Below are positions 10,005-19,935 of a DNA stretch of 64,000 bases, in pieces. This DNA comes from Candidatus Contendibacter odensensis (GTDB lineage: Bacteria; Pseudomonadota; Gammaproteobacteria; Competibacterales; Competibacteraceae): assembly GCA_002747185.1 (NCBI GenBank), contig PDTV01000004.1, positions 291,730-355,729 on the forward strand, in the 5' to 3' direction. Within the stretch, counting starts at the first letter, position 1. Each line of letters begins with the position of its first letter. The notes below the pieces were generated by a model. The model did no database searches. It saw nothing but the letters and a program-made list of their open reading frames with translations, and was not told where the DNA came from. Made by a program: the position numbers and the translations under genes.

Positions 10005-11129
10005 ATGACTTGTGATTATCTCGCACTAGCGGTTCCAGGTGTACGTGATCTGCACCCTTATAAGCCGGGTAAGCCGGAGAGTGAGTTGCGACGGGAATAC
10101 GGCCTGAGTGATATTGTCAAGCTGGCCTCTAATGAAAATCCTCTGGGTGCCAGCCCAAAGGCATTGGCTGCTGTGAGGGAAGCACTGGATAGTTTGGCGC
10201 GCTATCCTGACGGTAACGGTTTTGAATTGAAAAAAGCGTTATCGGCTAGGCTGGATGTGCCGATGGCGGCATTAACATTGGGCAATGGTTCCAACGATGT
10301 CCTGGAGTTGATCGCGCGGGCATTTTTGACATCGCAGCATGAAGCGGTATTTTCTGAATATGCTTTTGCGGTTTATCCATTAGTGACGCAGGCCGTTGGT
10401 GCGACCGCTCGGGTGGCCAAAGCGAATCCGGCGGATCATGTCATGCCGTATGGTCACAATCTAGCCGCTATGCAGGCCCTGATCGGTGAAAGAACGCGGA
10501 TAGTCTTTATCGCGAATCCCAATAATCCGACCGGCACCTGGCTAAAAACCAATGAGTTGGAAACCTTTTTGGCCGCTGTACCCGAACAGGTGCTGGTCGT
10601 ATTGGATGAAGCCTATTTTGAGTATGTGGACGCAACAGCGGATTGTCCCAATGCACTGTACTGGCTGAATCGTTTTCCCAATCTGGTAGTAACGCGCACC
10701 TTTTCCAAAGCCTATGGCCTGGCGGGTTTGCGGGTCGGTTATGCGGTCTCACAACCGACGATTGCTGATGTGTTAAATCGGGTTCGCCAGCCGTTTAATG
10801 TCAACAGTTTGGCGTTAGTGGCGGCGACAGCGGCGCTGGAAGATGATGACTATCTTGCAAAGAGTCAGGCGATGAGTCGTGTGGGTATACAGCAGCTACA
10901 GCAAGCCTGCCGCCGGTTAGGGTTAAACTGCCTGCCATCGATGGGCAATTTTCTCTGTGTCGATGTCGGTCGCCCAGGACAAGAGGTCTTTTTGGCGTTA
11001 CTCAGGCAAGGTGTCATTGTTCGGCCTGTTGATAATTATGGATTGCCACATTTTTTGCGTATCAGCGTGGGCAGCGAGCCAGAAAATGCTCGATTGATTG
11101 AGGCACTGGATGTAGTGCTAGGGGTTTGA
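10005..11129 (+). CDS. hisC: Histidinol-phosphate aminotransferase (aromatic-block paralogue)
   Basis: A 374-residue fold-type I PLP aminotransferase. The PLP lysine is in TRTFSKAYGLAGLRVGYA, and LASNENPLGASPKAL and FIANPNNPTGTW are family hallmarks. Sitting between pheA and tyrA, it probably transaminates aromatic keto acids as well as, or instead of, imidazole-acetol phosphate, as suggested for HisC2-type enzymes in this gene order. It ends 1 bp before tyrA starts, so the two are likely co-translated. The substrate is inferred from context. Confidence 0.92.
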   Translation: MTCDYLALAVPGVRDLHPYKPGKPESELRREYGLSDIVKLASNENPLGASPKALAAVREALDSLARYPDGNGFELKKALSARLDVPMAALTLGNGSNDVLELIARAFLTSQHEAVFSEYAFAVYPLVTQAVGATARVAKANPADHVMPYGHNLAAMQALIGERTRIVFIANPNNPTGTWLKTNELETFLAAVPEQVLVVLDEAYFEYVDATADCPNALYWLNRFPNLVVTRTFSKAYGLAGLRVGYAVSQPTIADVLNRVRQPFNVNSLALVAATAALEDDDYLAKSQAMSRVGIQQLQQACRRLGLNCLPSMGNFLCVDVGRPGQEVFLALLRQGVIVRPVDNYGLPHFLRISVGSEPENARLIEALDVVLGV

Positions 11130-11130
11130 T

Positions 11131-12009
11131 ATGACGATACAACAACCGCTGGTTCGGCGACTGTGCGTAATTGGTGTCGGTTTGATTGGTGGCTCGTTGA
11201 TTCGGGCGCTTCGGGAGGCGGCAGCCGTTGGTGAGGTGGTCGGCTGCGGGCGTGGTGAGGAAAATCTGCAGGCAGCGCTGCGTTTAGGCGTGGTGGATCG
11301 TTACTATACCGATCCTGCGGATGCTGTGGTGGGTGCGGATGTTGTGGTGATTGCTGTACCTTTAGGAGCGATTGAAGCCGTTGTGGATGCCATCGTCCCG
11401 CGTGTGGCTGAGGATGCGGTGTTGACCGATGTAGGCAGTGCCAAAGGTAGTGTCGTTGCTGATGTAATGCGCGTTTATGGTCATATGCCACCGAATTTTG
11501 TCCCCGGTCATCCGATTGCAGGCACTGAGCAAAGTGGCGTAGAGGCTTCTTTTGCCACCCTCTTTCAGGGGCGGCGTGTGATTCTGACACCAATGGCAGA
11601 AACGGCTGCTACCGCCCATCATCGCATTCGGAATATGTGGGAATTGACCGGTGCTGAAGTCGTCGATATGGGAGTAGAGCATCATGATGCAGTGCTGGCA
11701 GCGACCAGTCATTTGCCACATATGCTGGCTTATAGCCTGGTAGGTACGTTGGCCCATCTGGATGATCGGGCTGAGATTTTCCGCTATGCTGCTGGCGGTT
11801 TTCGGGATTTTACCCGCATTGCATCGAGTGACCCGCAGATGTGGCACGATATATGTATCGCTAATCGCAAGCAGTTGCTGGAAATGATTGCATTATTTAG
11901 TAGCGACCTGGAGCGGCTGGCTGAGGCGATTCGCAATGATGACCGTGCTGCTGTATTGGCCTTGTTTCAGCGGGCAAAACGCGCCCGCGATAATTTGTAT
12001 CTTGATTGA
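11131..12009 (+). CDS. tyrA: Prephenate (or arogenate) dehydrogenase
   Basis: 292 residues with the NAD-binding VIGVGLIGGSLIRAL at the N-terminus and the prephenate dehydrogenase signatures DVGSAKG, PGHPIAGTEQSGV and SHLPHMLAYSLV. It carries out oxidative decarboxylation toward tyrosine. There is no fused chorismate mutase or ACT domain. In several gammaproteobacteria tyrA is fused to or directly abuts aroA; here they are separated by 385 bp holding a MITE-like element. Whether substrate preference is prephenate or arogenate cannot be seen. Confidence 0.94.
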   Translation: MTIQQPLVRRLCVIGVGLIGGSLIRALREAAAVGEVVGCGRGEENLQAALRLGVVDRYYTDPADAVVGADVVVIAVPLGAIEAVVDAIVPRVAEDAVLTDVGSAKGSVVADVMRVYGHMPPNFVPGHPIAGTEQSGVEASFATLFQGRRVILTPMAETAATAHHRIRNMWELTGAEVVDMGVEHHDAVLAATSHLPHMLAYSLVGTLAHLDDRAEIFRYAAGGFRDFTRIASSDPQMWHDICIANRKQLLEMIALFSSDLERLAEAIRNDDRAAVLALFQRAKRARDNLYLD

Positions 12010-12394
12010 TGCTATTGTACAAACCCGATCAATTGATAAATCTTAATGTCTCCTTCGGTGATTCAAAATCCCTCGCCTTCAGGCGAGGGGGAAGTAATGC
12101 GAAGGAAGGTGGGCCAGTCCATGAGGTATAGTCAATATTCAAATTGACCAAATTGACCCGGGCTGTTAACCCCTCGACTTATAGTCGAAGATTGTTTGGT
12201 GCTTGGTTAAGTGTTAGGAGTTACGCGGTTGACGCTCATCTGGTAGGCGATATGGGTTTTAGGCCACTATATGTTGTTCTCGATCCTACCAATTGCATAA
12301 CTCCTAAGTGTATTAAATCTACGCTGGAGATTATATTTTCCGGCCGTGTTCTAATCTCCACGATATTCTGCCTGTTTTCCTTCCGGAATTTTTT
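12010..12394. other. Intergenic tyrA-aroA region with hairpin and MITE
   Basis: The 385-bp gap holds a perfect 8-bp hairpin CCCTCGCC/GGCGAGGG (12070-12089, no U-tract, REP-like), a poorly structured stretch, and the 92-bp MITE-like element described separately. The predicted ORF 12144-12398 merely reads through the element and is not supported. Confidence 0.7.
12215..12306. mobile_element. MITE-like element, copy 1 (92 bp)
   Basis: It begins TAGGAGTTACGC and ends GCATAACTCCTA, with imperfect terminal inverted repeats (14 of 19 by eye). Direct 5-bp repeats AGTGT flank both sides (12210-12214 and 12307-12311), as expected of a target-site duplication. It aligns without gaps to copy 2 at 50279-50370, with about 77 of 92 positions identical by manual count. 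There is no internal gene, so it would depend on a transposase in trans. Confidence 0.85.
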
Positions 12395-13711
12395 ATGAGT
12401 GATTTAACCTTCACTGTCAAACCTGGCGGTGCTTTATGTGGGCGCTTGCGTGTTCCAGGAGATAAATCGATTTCACACCGCTCCATTATGCTGGGTTCGT
12501 TGGCGCAGGGGGTAACACGAATTTCCGGTTTTCTGGACGGTGAAGATTGCCTGGCAACGCTTAAAGCATTTCGTGCCATGGGTGTGCAGATTGACGATCC
12601 TGTGGAAGGGCAGTTTGCGGTACACGGTGTCGGCCTGCATGGTTTGCGGGTGCCTGATAAGCCCTTGGATTTAGGTAATTCAGGGACATCAATGCGATTG
12701 ATGGCTGGTATTTTGGCCAGCCAGTCTTTTGATAGTGTGTTGATAGGTGATGCGTCTTTAAATCGCCGCCCGATGCGACGGGTTACAGAGCCACTCACAC
12801 AGATGGGCGCACATATTGAAACAACGGTAGAAGGCACAGCTCCATTGCATATACGCGGTGGTCAGCGCTTGCATGGGATTGATTATCCTTTGCCAGTGGC
12901 CAGTGCCCAGGTGAAATCCTGTTTATTGCTGGCTGGATTGTATGCTGAAGGGGTGACACGCATCACTGAGCCTGCAACCACCCGTGATCATACCGAACGG
13001 ATGTTGGAGGGGTTTGGCTATTGCGTGCGGCGTGAGGGCGAGTGTACGTTTGCAGTGGAGGGTGGCGGGTCGTTAGTGGCCGCTGAAATTAATGTGCCTG
13101 CGGATATTTCTTCAGCTGCATTTTTTCTGGTTGGAGCCAGTATTGCGCCTGGGTCAGACTTGCTGTTAGAACACGTGGGGGTCAATCCAACCCGTACCGG
13201 TGTGATGGATATTTTGTTACAGATGGGGGCAACTATTGACGTTTTGAATCCACGGCAGATTGGTGGCGAGCCAGTGGCTGATTTGCGGGTACGGTACGCA
13301 CCATTACAAGGTATTCAAATTCCTGAAAAACTGGTGCCATTAGCTATTGATGAATTTCCTGCGCTGTTTATTGCGGCTGCCTGTGCTGAAGGAGAAACCG
13401 TACTGACCGGCGCTGAAGAGCTGCGGGTTAAGGAAAGCGACCGTGTACAGGCTATTGTTGATGGCCTGACCCTTTTGGGGGTATCGGCTCAAGCCACTTG
13501 GGATGGCATCATTATCCGGGGCGGGCCATTATCCGGAGGCGAGGTGAATAGCTATGGCGATCATCGCATCGCCATGAGTTTTGCCATGGCCGCATTGCGC
13601 GCGAAACATGCAATTCATATTCGTAACTGTGCGAATGTTAATACCTCATTTCCCCATTTTGCCAGGTTGGCTCAAGGCGCAGGATTACTGATTGATGAGG
13701 TTGCTGCATGA
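12395..13711 (+). CDS. aroA: 3-phosphoshikimate 1-carboxyvinyltransferase (EPSP synthase)
   Basis: 438 residues. [20 protein letters not shown] near the N-terminus and [15 protein letters not shown] near 90-105 are the substrate-binding motifs, with [12 protein letters not shown] and [15 protein letters not shown] toward the C-terminus. It joins PEP to shikimate-3-phosphate in the chorismate pathway. The stop overlaps the cmk start by 4 nt (ATGA). Its upstream partner tyrA is cut off by the MITE-bearing gap, so it may now depend on its own promoter. Confidence 0.97.
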   Translation: MSDLTFTVKPGGALCGRLRVPGDKSISHRSIMLGSLAQGVTRISGFLDGEDCLATLKAFRAMGVQIDDPVEGQFAVHGVGLHGLRVPDKPLDLGNSGTSMRLMAGILASQSFDSVLIGDASLNRRPMRRVTEPLTQMGAHIETTVEGTAPLHIRGGQRLHGIDYPLPVASAQVKSCLLLAGLYAEGVTRITEPATTRDHTERMLEGFGYCVRREGECTFAVEGGGSLVAAEINVPADISSAAFFLVGASIAPGSDLLLEHVGVNPTRTGVMDILLQMGATIDVLNPRQIGGEPVADLRVRYAPLQGIQIPEKLVPLAIDEFPALFIAAACAEGETVLTGAEELRVKESDRVQAIVDGLTLLGVSAQATWDGIIIRGGPLSGGEVNSYGDHRIAMSFAMAALRAKHAIHIRNCANVNTSFPHFARLAQGAGLLIDEVAA

Positions 13712-14403
13712 GCCATTGTGTACCGGTTATTACCGTCGATGGGCCAAGCGGGGTAGGTAAGGGGACGCTGTGTCAGTGGCTGGCACAGCACCTGGGTTGG
13801 CATCTTTTGGATAGTGGCGCCTTGTACCGCTTGACGGCATTGTCGGCGCTACGCCGCAATACCCCTTTGGACGATGAAGCACAAATCTCGGCAGTCGCCA
13901 ATACCTTGGATGTGAAATTTATACCCAAAGAGCAAGACTCAGTGCGTGTTATTCTCGAGGGTGATGATGTGAGTGATACCATTCGCAGTGAGGCATGTGG
14001 CAATGCAGCGTCACAAGTTGCAGTATTGCCTGCGGTACGTAATGCACTGCTTCAGCGACAGCGCGGCTTTCGACAATACCCTGGGCTGGTTGCTGATGGG
14101 CGAGATATGGGGACGGTGATATTTCCTGATGCCAATCTCAAGCTGTTCTTGACGGCCAGTGCTGAAGAGCGTGCTAAAAGACGTTATAAGCAGTTGATTA
14201 AGAAAGGCATCGATGCTAATCTTCCATGCCTTGTCAGGGAGATCGCCGAGCGTGATAAGCGTGATACCCAACGGGCAGTATCTCCGCTGGAGCCTGCGAT
14301 TGATGCAGAGCTTGTGGATACCACGCAGCTTGGCATTCAAGACGTCTGTAAATTAGTATTAACATGCATTACCCGGCGATTGACAATATCGGTAACTCCT
14401 TAG
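13708..14403 (+). CDS. cmk: Cytidylate kinase
   Basis: 231 residues with the P-loop [16 protein letters not shown], the nucleotide-binding [10 protein letters not shown] and the LID-region arginines in [13 protein letters not shown] and [13 protein letters not shown]. It phosphorylates CMP and dCMP. It is translationally coupled to aroA by ATGA and precedes rpsA, the standard gammaproteobacterial order. The length is ordinary for the family. Confidence 0.96.
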   Translation: MSHCVPVITVDGPSGVGKGTLCQWLAQHLGWHLLDSGALYRLTALSALRRNTPLDDEAQISAVANTLDVKFIPKEQDSVRVILEGDDVSDTIRSEACGNAASQVAVLPAVRNALLQRQRGFRQYPGLVADGRDMGTVIFPDANLKLFLTASAEERAKRRYKQLIKKGIDANLPCLVREIAERDKRDTQRAVSPLEPAIDAELVDTTQLGIQDVCKLVLTCITRRLTISVTP

Positions 14404-14629
14404 GGGTTAACACTTTACGCCAGCGGTGGCTTTGGCTAGTCTTTTAGAGTTACCAAATGCTGTTTGAGCGTGCCACGGCCAGCCGTTGGGTGTGCGTCCC
14501 TAAAGTTTTTTCCTGAAGTGTATGTGAAACTACAGCCAAAACGTGGGTTCGAAATACAGTCATGTTGAACCCGTAATTGCAACTAACCTGTGGTGGTTTA
14601 ATGCCGCCTGATTTTTTGGGCTATAACCT

Positions 14630-16303
14630 ATGACCGAAAGTTTTGCCGAACTGTTTGAACAGAGCCTAGCCGACAAACAGATGCAACCTGGTGCCATTGT
14701 TGAGGGAATGGTAGTAGAAATCCGCCCGGATGCCGTGGTCGTTAACGCGGGTCTGAAGTCAGAAGGACTGATTCCTCTTGAGCAGTTTTATGATGAGGAA
14801 GGTGTTCTCGAAGTCAAGGTCGGAGATTTGGTTGAGGTGGCCCTCGACGCATTGGAAGACGGATTTGGAGAGACACGTCTTTCCCGTGAAAAGGCCAAGC
14901 GGGCTCGTGTCTGGAACGCTCTGGAACAAGCCTTTGAACAGGAAGAGATTGTCAAGGGCCTGATTAGCGGCAAGGTGAAAGGCGGGTTTACTGTGGATAT
15001 TGGTGAAATTCGTGCTTTTCTGCCGGGGTCACTGGTTGATGTTCGTCCGGTGCGCGACGCAGGTTACCTGGAAGGCAAAGAACTGGATTTCAAGGTTATC
15101 AAGCTGGATCGGCGGCGTAATAATGTGGTGGTATCTCGCCGTGCCGTGGTGGAGCAGGAATATAGCGCCGAACGTGAAGCCTTGCTTGAGAGCCTTCAGG
15201 AAGGCCAGGTTGTCGATGGTGTAGTGAAGAATCTCACCGATTATGGCGCATTTCTGGACCTGGGCGGCATCGATGGTTTGTTGCATATTACGGATATGGC
15301 ATGGCGGCGGGTCAAGCATCCTTCAGAGGTGGTTGCTGTTGGCGATGCCATCAAGGTCAAAGTGCTCAAGTTCGATCGTGAGCGCAACCGTGTATCATTG
15401 GGTTTGAAGCAACTGGGCGATGATCCATGGATTGCCCTGGCGCGTCGCTATCCGGTCAATAATCGGGTATTTGGCAAGGTCACCAATATTGCCGATTACG
15501 GCTGCTTTGTGGAGATTGAAGAAGGCGTTGAAGGCCTGGTTCACGTCTCTGAGATGGATTGGACAAACAAGAATGTTAACCCGAACAAGGTCGTGGCTCT
15601 GGGTGATGAGGTTGAAGTCGCGGTACTTGACATTGATGAAGAGCGTCGGCGTATCTCGCTGGGTATGAAGCAATGCCGGCAAAATCCTTGGGATGAGTTC
15701 GATCAGAGTCACGGTAAGGGCGATCATGTTTCTGGCAAGATCAAGTCAATTACCGATTTTGGTATTTTCATTGGTTTGGATGGCGGTATTGATGGTCTGG
15801 TGCATCTATCCGATATCTCCTGGAACACAAGTGGTGAGGATGCAGTACGCCAGTACAAGAAGGGACAGGAAGTTGAAGCCGTGGTGTTGGCGGTTGATTC
15901 CGAGCGCGAACGAATTTCACTGGGCATCAAGCAACTTGATAAGGATCCCTTCTCTAATTTTGTTGCTGATAATCCCAAAGGCAGCATTGTCAAGGGGCAG
16001 GTTACCGCTGTGGATCCCAAGGGGGCGACGTTGGATCTAGGCCAGGGTGTTGAGGGCACGTTGCGTGCTTCCGAACTCTCTCGTGAGCGGGTAGATGATG
16101 CGCGTTCCTTGCTGAAAGAAGGTGAGGAGATTGAGGCCAAGTTCATCGGTGTTGATCGCAAGAACCGTACAATTAGCCTCTCTATCAAGGCGAAGGATCT
16201 GGCAGAAGAAGCCGAAGTGATGCACGATTACAGCCGTAAATCTGTGACGGGAGCAACACTGGGTGATATTTTCAAGGAGCAGATGAGTACTCAGGACGAG
16301 TAG
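14630..16303 (+). CDS. rpsA: 30S ribosomal protein S1
   Basis: 557 residues comprising six S1 (OB-fold) repeats: two divergent N-terminal ones that bind the ribosome and four similar RNA-binding ones from about residue 190 onward ([19 protein letters not shown] and its later relatives). The length equals that of the E. coli protein. It brings mRNAs to the 30S subunit. The 226-bp leader after cmk could house its own promoter and autoregulation site as known for rpsA, but I see no diagnostic structure. Confidence 0.98.
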   Translation: MTESFAELFEQSLADKQMQPGAIVEGMVVEIRPDAVVVNAGLKSEGLIPLEQFYDEEGVLEVKVGDLVEVALDALEDGFGETRLSREKAKRARVWNALEQAFEQEEIVKGLISGKVKGGFTVDIGEIRAFLPGSLVDVRPVRDAGYLEGKELDFKVIKLDRRRNNVVVSRRAVVEQEYSAEREALLESLQEGQVVDGVVKNLTDYGAFLDLGGIDGLLHITDMAWRRVKHPSEVVAVGDAIKVKVLKFDRERNRVSLGLKQLGDDPWIALARRYPVNNRVFGKVTNIADYGCFVEIEEGVEGLVHVSEMDWTNKNVNPNKVVALGDEVEVAVLDIDEERRRISLGMKQCRQNPWDEFDQSHGKGDHVSGKIKSITDFGIFIGLDGGIDGLVHLSDISWNTSGEDAVRQYKKGQEVEAVVLAVDSERERISLGIKQLDKDPFSNFVADNPKGSIVKGQVTAVDPKGATLDLGQGVEGTLRASELSRERVDDARSLLKEGEEIEAKFIGVDRKNRTISLSIKAKDLAEEAEVMHDYSRKSVTGATLGDIFKEQMSTQDE

Positions 16304-16610
16304 TTGCAATTCAGGCTTTTCGTTTTCATATGATCGCGGGTGGGCAGGGAGAGCCCATCAATGATCGTATCTCCTTGCCTGTGAATTCCATTGGCCGAAC
16401 TTATTAGGGGGCTGTGGCGTATTGTACGGCCTTCTCACGATCTACAGATCAGGGTGGAAGAGACAGAGAAACAACAGGTTTTTATACATCAGTGTCTTGG
16501 TGCTAGAGGGTAAGCGATTGTGAGTAAAGAAGCTTCCTTCCCGCCTTTATTGATTCGTTTGGCAGTGCGCAATCAGGTTATGGTTAACGTATTTTCCTGG
16601 AGAAGTTTGT
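16304..16610. other. Intergenic rpsA-ihfB region
   Basis: 307 bp without a gene. It has a short stem TGGGC/GCCCA without a U-tract after rpsA, and the ihfB ribosome-binding site GGAGAAG about 5 nt before the start. No clear terminator or promoter was recognised. Confidence 0.4.
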
Positions 16611-16913
16611 ATGACTAAGTCGGAGCTGATCGAGATTCTCACGCATAAACGGAGAGATATTCCTTATAAGGATGTGGAGCAGGCGATCAAGACGATGCTG
16701 GAGCAAATGAGTGAATCCCTGGCGAATGGTGAGCGAATCGAGATTCGAGGGTTTGGTAGTTTTTCACTCCATTTTCGACCGCCACGGATCGGGCGCAACC
16801 CTAAAACAGGTGATGCAGTAGCTTTGGAGGGTAAATATGTCCCGCACTTTAAACCCGGTAAGGAGTTACGTGAACGGGTCAACGATAATCACCAAAAAAC
16901 CAAAAAATACTGA
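16611..16913 (+). CDS. ihfB: Integration host factor subunit beta
   Basis: A 100-residue HU/IHF-family DNA-bending protein. The DNA-contacting arm is [20 protein letters not shown], with [19 protein letters not shown] before it. [14 protein letters not shown] is the IHF-beta N-terminus. It pairs with IHF-alpha (not in this window) and bends DNA at specific sites for transcription, recombination and replication. The position after rpsA is conserved in the class. Confidence 0.97.
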   Translation: MTKSELIEILTHKRRDIPYKDVEQAIKTMLEQMSESLANGERIEIRGFGSFSLHFRPPRIGRNPKTGDAVALEGKYVPHFKPGKELRERVNDNHQKTKKY

Positions 16914-17304
16914 TAGCTCGCTAATAACTATTCATTAACTGTTAATAATGGAAACCCACCGGATATGTGCTGGATGAGTGCCCTGTCGGTTTGCTTTTTA
17001 AGTTAACTCATTATTAATTTTGGTAATTTGGGGTACGTTAACCGATAAAGTGATGACAACAAGGTTTATTGTTGAAAAGTAGTTTCAAAAAGCAAGGTAT
17101 TTATGCCGGATCCTGAAGGGTGAGTATTTTTACACAATTCGGATTCATAATAGCGATAATGCTCGCTTCCATGCTGTTTGGAAACCCACGATAATCAAAG
17201 TGGGTTTTTTGTTGAATTGTGTAATAACCAAGATCTCTTATGTATGTATCACTCATCAGCACCTGGGGAAGTCTGGGTGTAAACCATTCTGGCAGGGGAA
17301 ATTC
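16914..17304. other. Intergenic ihfB-lapA region
   Basis: 391 AT-rich bp containing the terminator at 17182-17210. Predicted ORFs here (17101-17385 minus, and the 5' extension of lapA to 17200) lack support, because the lapA ribosome-binding site and family start lie at 17305. Confidence 0.5.
17182..17210 (+). terminator. Rho-independent terminator between ihfB and lapA
   Basis: AAACCCAC pairs with GTGGGTTT around a 10-nt loop and runs into TTTTTT. It would end ihfB transcripts about 270 bp past the stop and separate them from lapAB. Confidence 0.75.
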
Positions 17305-17607
17305 ATGTCCTGGATCAAATTTATTCTGATCGCTGCAATTTTTTTGGTTGTACTGCTGGTAGGTGTCGAGTTTTCTACACTCCATGCAGACAAGGTGACA
17401 ATCAACTATCTGTTGGGTATGACGACACAGCCGCTATCGATGGTGGTGGTGTGCGCGTTTGCTGCGGGTGTCGTGGTGACGATGCTTATAGGGGCTACTA
17501 TTGTACTGCCGCTACGATTGCAAGTATCTCGTTTGCAGCAGTCGGTTGTTAGCAAGGATCATGAGATCAAATTACTCAAAAAGAAGGCAGGGCGGGACGT
17601 TCGCTGA
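17305..17607 (+). CDS. lapA: Lipopolysaccharide assembly protein A (YciS family)
   Basis: I start this at the ATG at 17305 (GGGG about 8 nt upstream), giving 100 residues, rather than at 17200. The product MSWIKFILIAAIFLVVLLVG has two transmembrane helices (about 4-22 and 42-66), then a short cytoplasmic coiled segment rich in charged residues, as in LapA. It acts with LapB at the inner membrane in controlling LPS synthesis through LpxC stability. lapB follows 25 bp downstream. Confidence 0.9.
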   Translation: MSWIKFILIAAIFLVVLLVGVEFSTLHADKVTINYLLGMTTQPLSMVVVCAFAAGVVVTMLIGATIVLPLRLQVSRLQQSVVSKDHEIKLLKKKAGRDVR

Positions 17608-17632
17608 AATCGCGGCTCGGTTCAGCTGATTC

Positions 17633-18802
17633 ATGATGGAATTATTATGGTTGCTATTGCCTGTTGCTGCCGCGTCGGGTTGGTGGATTGCTCGACGCGG
17701 ACAGGTGGCTTGCAACAATGCGAGTGTCCGCAGTACTGAATATTTAAAAGGGCTGAATTACCTGATTGATGACAAGCCCGATGAAGCGATTGAAATTTTC
17801 ACCCGTATGGCTGATGTCGATCAGGATACGGTTGAAATGCACTTGATATTGGGCAATCTGTTTCGCCGTCGTGGTGAAGTGGATCGTGCCATTCATATTC
17901 ACAGTAGCCTTATCAAGCGTAATCACCTGACTGTAAAACAGCGCCATCAGGCGATGTTAGAACTCGGCGAAGATTATTTGCGTGCCGGTTTGCTTGACCG
18001 GGCCGAAGTACTTTTTCTGGAGTTGATGGATCAGTCGAAGCATACAGAAGTAGCACTTTCTCGCCTGGTTTATATCTTTCAGCAAGAGAAAGACTGGCAG
18101 CAGGCAATCATGTATTGCGACCGTCTGGAACAGATAAGCGGAATATCCAGGCGACGGGAGATTGCACATTATCGTTGTGAACTGGCTGAGGAATCGATCC
18201 AGCAGCAAGAACCAGCCAATGCCAGAAAGTGGCTGCAGGAGGCGCTGGTCCGTGATCCATGTTGTGTCCGCGCCAGTATGCTGTTGGGGTATTTGTTTAT
18301 GGATATGGGCCATTATCAAGAAGCCATTGCTGCATTTCAAGCGGTTGAGCAGCAAGATTTGGACTATTTTCCTGAAGTGATTAATGCGCTAAGCCAGTGC
18401 TACAGCCTATTGGGAAATCTTGATGAGTGGATTGCGTATTTGCGTAAGGTGCATGAGCGCGATCATGGTGGTCGTTTTACGGATGCATTGGCAGAGTGGC
18501 TTTTAAAGCAGGAAGGTGAAGAAGCTGCCCTTGACTTTCTTGAGCGTGAGTTAAATAACTATCCTACTTTACTTGGGCTGCGTCGCCTGGTTGAAATCAA
18601 GCTGGAACAGAGTAAGGGTGCGGAATATGCCGATTTGCGGACTCTGCATTGTATCAGTACCCAAATGTTGAATAGTACTGCCCGTTATCGGTGTGATAAT
18701 TGCGGCTTTGTGACCAGGTCTTTGCTCTGGTGTTGCCCAAGCTGTTTGCGCTGGAATACCATTAAGCCTCTTCCTGATCTGGTTATGAAAACCGGTGCCT
18801 GA
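17633..18802 (+). CDS. lapB: Lipopolysaccharide assembly protein B (YciM), TPR and rubredoxin-like
   Basis: 389 residues. An N-terminal membrane anchor (MMELLWLLLPVAAASGW) is followed by a series of TPR helices to about 340. A C-terminal rubredoxin-like metal site has CDNC and CPSC pairs in YRCDNCGFVTRSLLWCCPSC. LapB recruits FtsH to degrade LpxC and so balances LPS with phospholipid. The start at 17633 aligns with the E. coli N-terminus. pyrF, which often follows lapB, is not here. Confidence 0.95.
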   Translation: MMELLWLLLPVAAASGWWIARRGQVACNNASVRSTEYLKGLNYLIDDKPDEAIEIFTRMADVDQDTVEMHLILGNLFRRRGEVDRAIHIHSSLIKRNHLTVKQRHQAMLELGEDYLRAGLLDRAEVLFLELMDQSKHTEVALSRLVYIFQQEKDWQQAIMYCDRLEQISGISRRREIAHYRCELAEESIQQQEPANARKWLQEALVRDPCCVRASMLLGYLFMDMGHYQEAIAAFQAVEQQDLDYFPEVINALSQCYSLLGNLDEWIAYLRKVHERDHGGRFTDALAEWLLKQEGEEAALDFLERELNNYPTLLGLRRLVEIKLEQSKGAEYADLRTLHCISTQMLNSTARYRCDNCGFVTRSLLWCCPSCLRWNTIKPLPDLVMKTGA

Positions 18803-18958
18803 AGCCGCCAGGCCTTGTCGATAACCCGGAAAAGATTAAGGCGTGGTTCATGATTGCTATGATACTGAGGTAACCGGCCTTTTTAGCCGAAAAATACAAT
18901 ATATGGCGGAACCAGCTAGGTTTGATTAATTGGTTCCACTATATCCGTCTATTTTAAC

Positions 18959-19014
18959 GCGCAAATTATCACTATAAACAGTTCCAATTTATATATAGTG
19001 TTTGCGCTATATAT
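18959..19014. repeat. Palindromic repeat, diverged copy
   Basis: GCGCAAATTATCACTATAAA and TATATAGTGTTTGCGCTATA form an interrupted inverted repeat whose loop shares GTTCCAATTTAT with the clean palindrome at 43362-43411. It ends just before the ribosome-binding site of the ComEA-like gene. Confidence 0.55.
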
Positions 19015-19032
19015 TGGAAAGGAAAATCAACT

Positions 19033-19680
19033 ATGAAGCTTTTGAATATATTTTTTGGTTTGGTTTTAGCGCTGTGCTCCACTGTTGTTCAAGCGCTTGA
19101 TATCAATACAGCCTCTGCCAAAGAGTTGGCAACATTGAATGGTGTGGGTCCTAAGAAAGCAGCAGCGATTGTCAAATACCGCGAGGCGAATGGCTCTTTT
19201 CAGTCGCTTGATGATCTGAGTAAAGTGCCAGGTATTGGTGAAAAAACCTTGGATAAAAACAAAGGCATGTTGACATTGGGAGGTGTTGCGGCTCCGGCGA
19301 AACCGGCGGCGGCGGGTGCAACGTCGAAAATGTCAGATGCTGCAAAGGCCAAGATGCCAATGAAACCGACGGCGGCGGGTGCAACGTCGAAAATGTCAGA
19401 TGCTGCAAAGGCCAAGATGCCAATGAAACCGACGGCGGCGGGTGCAACATCGAAGATGTCAGATGCTGCAAAGGCCAAGATGCCAATGAAACATCGAAGA
19501 TGTCAGATGCTGCAAAAGCCAAAACACCTTCAATGCCCACAACCAAGATGCCTAAAGCACCTGCTGTTCCTGCAACCAAGATGCCTAAAGCACCTGCTGT
19601 TCCTGCAACCAAGATGCCTAAAGCACCTGCTGTTCCTGCAACCAAGTGAATATTACGTCAGTGGTTTTTTGCGTTTTTAG
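19033..19680 (+). CDS. ComEA-like helix-hairpin-helix protein with frameshifted repetitive tail
   Basis: 215 codons as read. A signal peptide (1-22, cleaved near VQA) is followed by a helix-hairpin-helix DNA-binding domain at about 23-83 (DINTASAKELATLNGVGPKK, then VPGIGEKTL), the ComEA fold that binds incoming DNA. GGAAAGGA precedes the ATG. The rest is a low-complexity Ala/Lys/Met/Pro tail of 21-residue repeats (GATSKMSDAAKAKMPMKPTA). After the third copy the frame shifts, and the sequence turns into an artefact-like H/L/Q-rich tail. In the other frame the repeats continue to a TGA at 19647-19649. A role in DNA uptake with ComEC is inferred from the domain. Confidence 0.85.
   Translation: MKLLNIFFGLVLALCSTVVQALDINTASAKELATLNGVGPKKAAAIVKYREANGSFQSLDDLSKVPGIGEKTLDKNKGMLTLGGVAAPAKPAAAGATSKMSDAAKAKMPMKPTAAGATSKMSDAAKAKMPMKPTAAGATSKMSDAAKAKMPMKHRRCQMLQKPKHLQCPQPRCLKHLLFLQPRCLKHLLFLQPRCLKHLLFLQPSEYYVSGFLRF
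19306..19648 (+). repeat. Two adjacent tandem arrays inside the ComEA-like gene
   Basis: A 63-bp unit (GGTGCAACGTCGAAAATGTC and on) is present three times in register, with GCAACRTCG at 19318, 19381 and 19444, then once more with a 19-bp deletion. A second array follows with three copies of a 33-bp unit encoding TKMPKAPAVPA in the ancestral frame. Confidence 0.9.
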
Positions 19681-19737
19681 TTTTTTCTAATACGCCGCCT
19701 GCGATTGTTTCCTGCCCAGGAAAATGTGTTGCTCTTT

Positions 19738-19774
19738 CTGTCCTCTCCTCCGCAGGGAGAGGACAGTTTGATTT
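19738..19774 (+). terminator. Hairpin and T-rich tail after the ComEA-like gene
   Basis: CTGTCCTCTCC pairs with GGAGAGGACAG (11 bp) and is followed by TTTGATTTT. It would end transcription before lolC. The stem resembles REP-like hairpins. Confidence 0.6.
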
Positions 19775-19935
19775 TGCTCTATAGGCAACATTGACTCGAT
19801 AAAAACCGTCTACATGGACAGTGTCTTTTTCTTGATTAAAACGACTGGCCATGGCTAATGTGGGCCGTTTTCCAAGTAATCAAAATCGTATAATAACGCC
19901 ACATTTAGCTGTTATTGCCAACCGGAATTGTCTCT

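Noticed and set aside
12144-12398. ORF with RSYAVDAHLVGDMGFRPLY, similar to part of ORF 50232-50462
   Set aside because: The similarity comes from the two MITE copies. The element is 92 bp, not a multiple of three, and the frames differ in context, so it is not a shared protein.
19172-19645. 157-aa minus ORF with AGTAGALGILV repeats opposite the ComEA-like gene
   Set aside because: Repetition is inherited from the opposite-strand tandem array, and there is no ribosome-binding site or domain.
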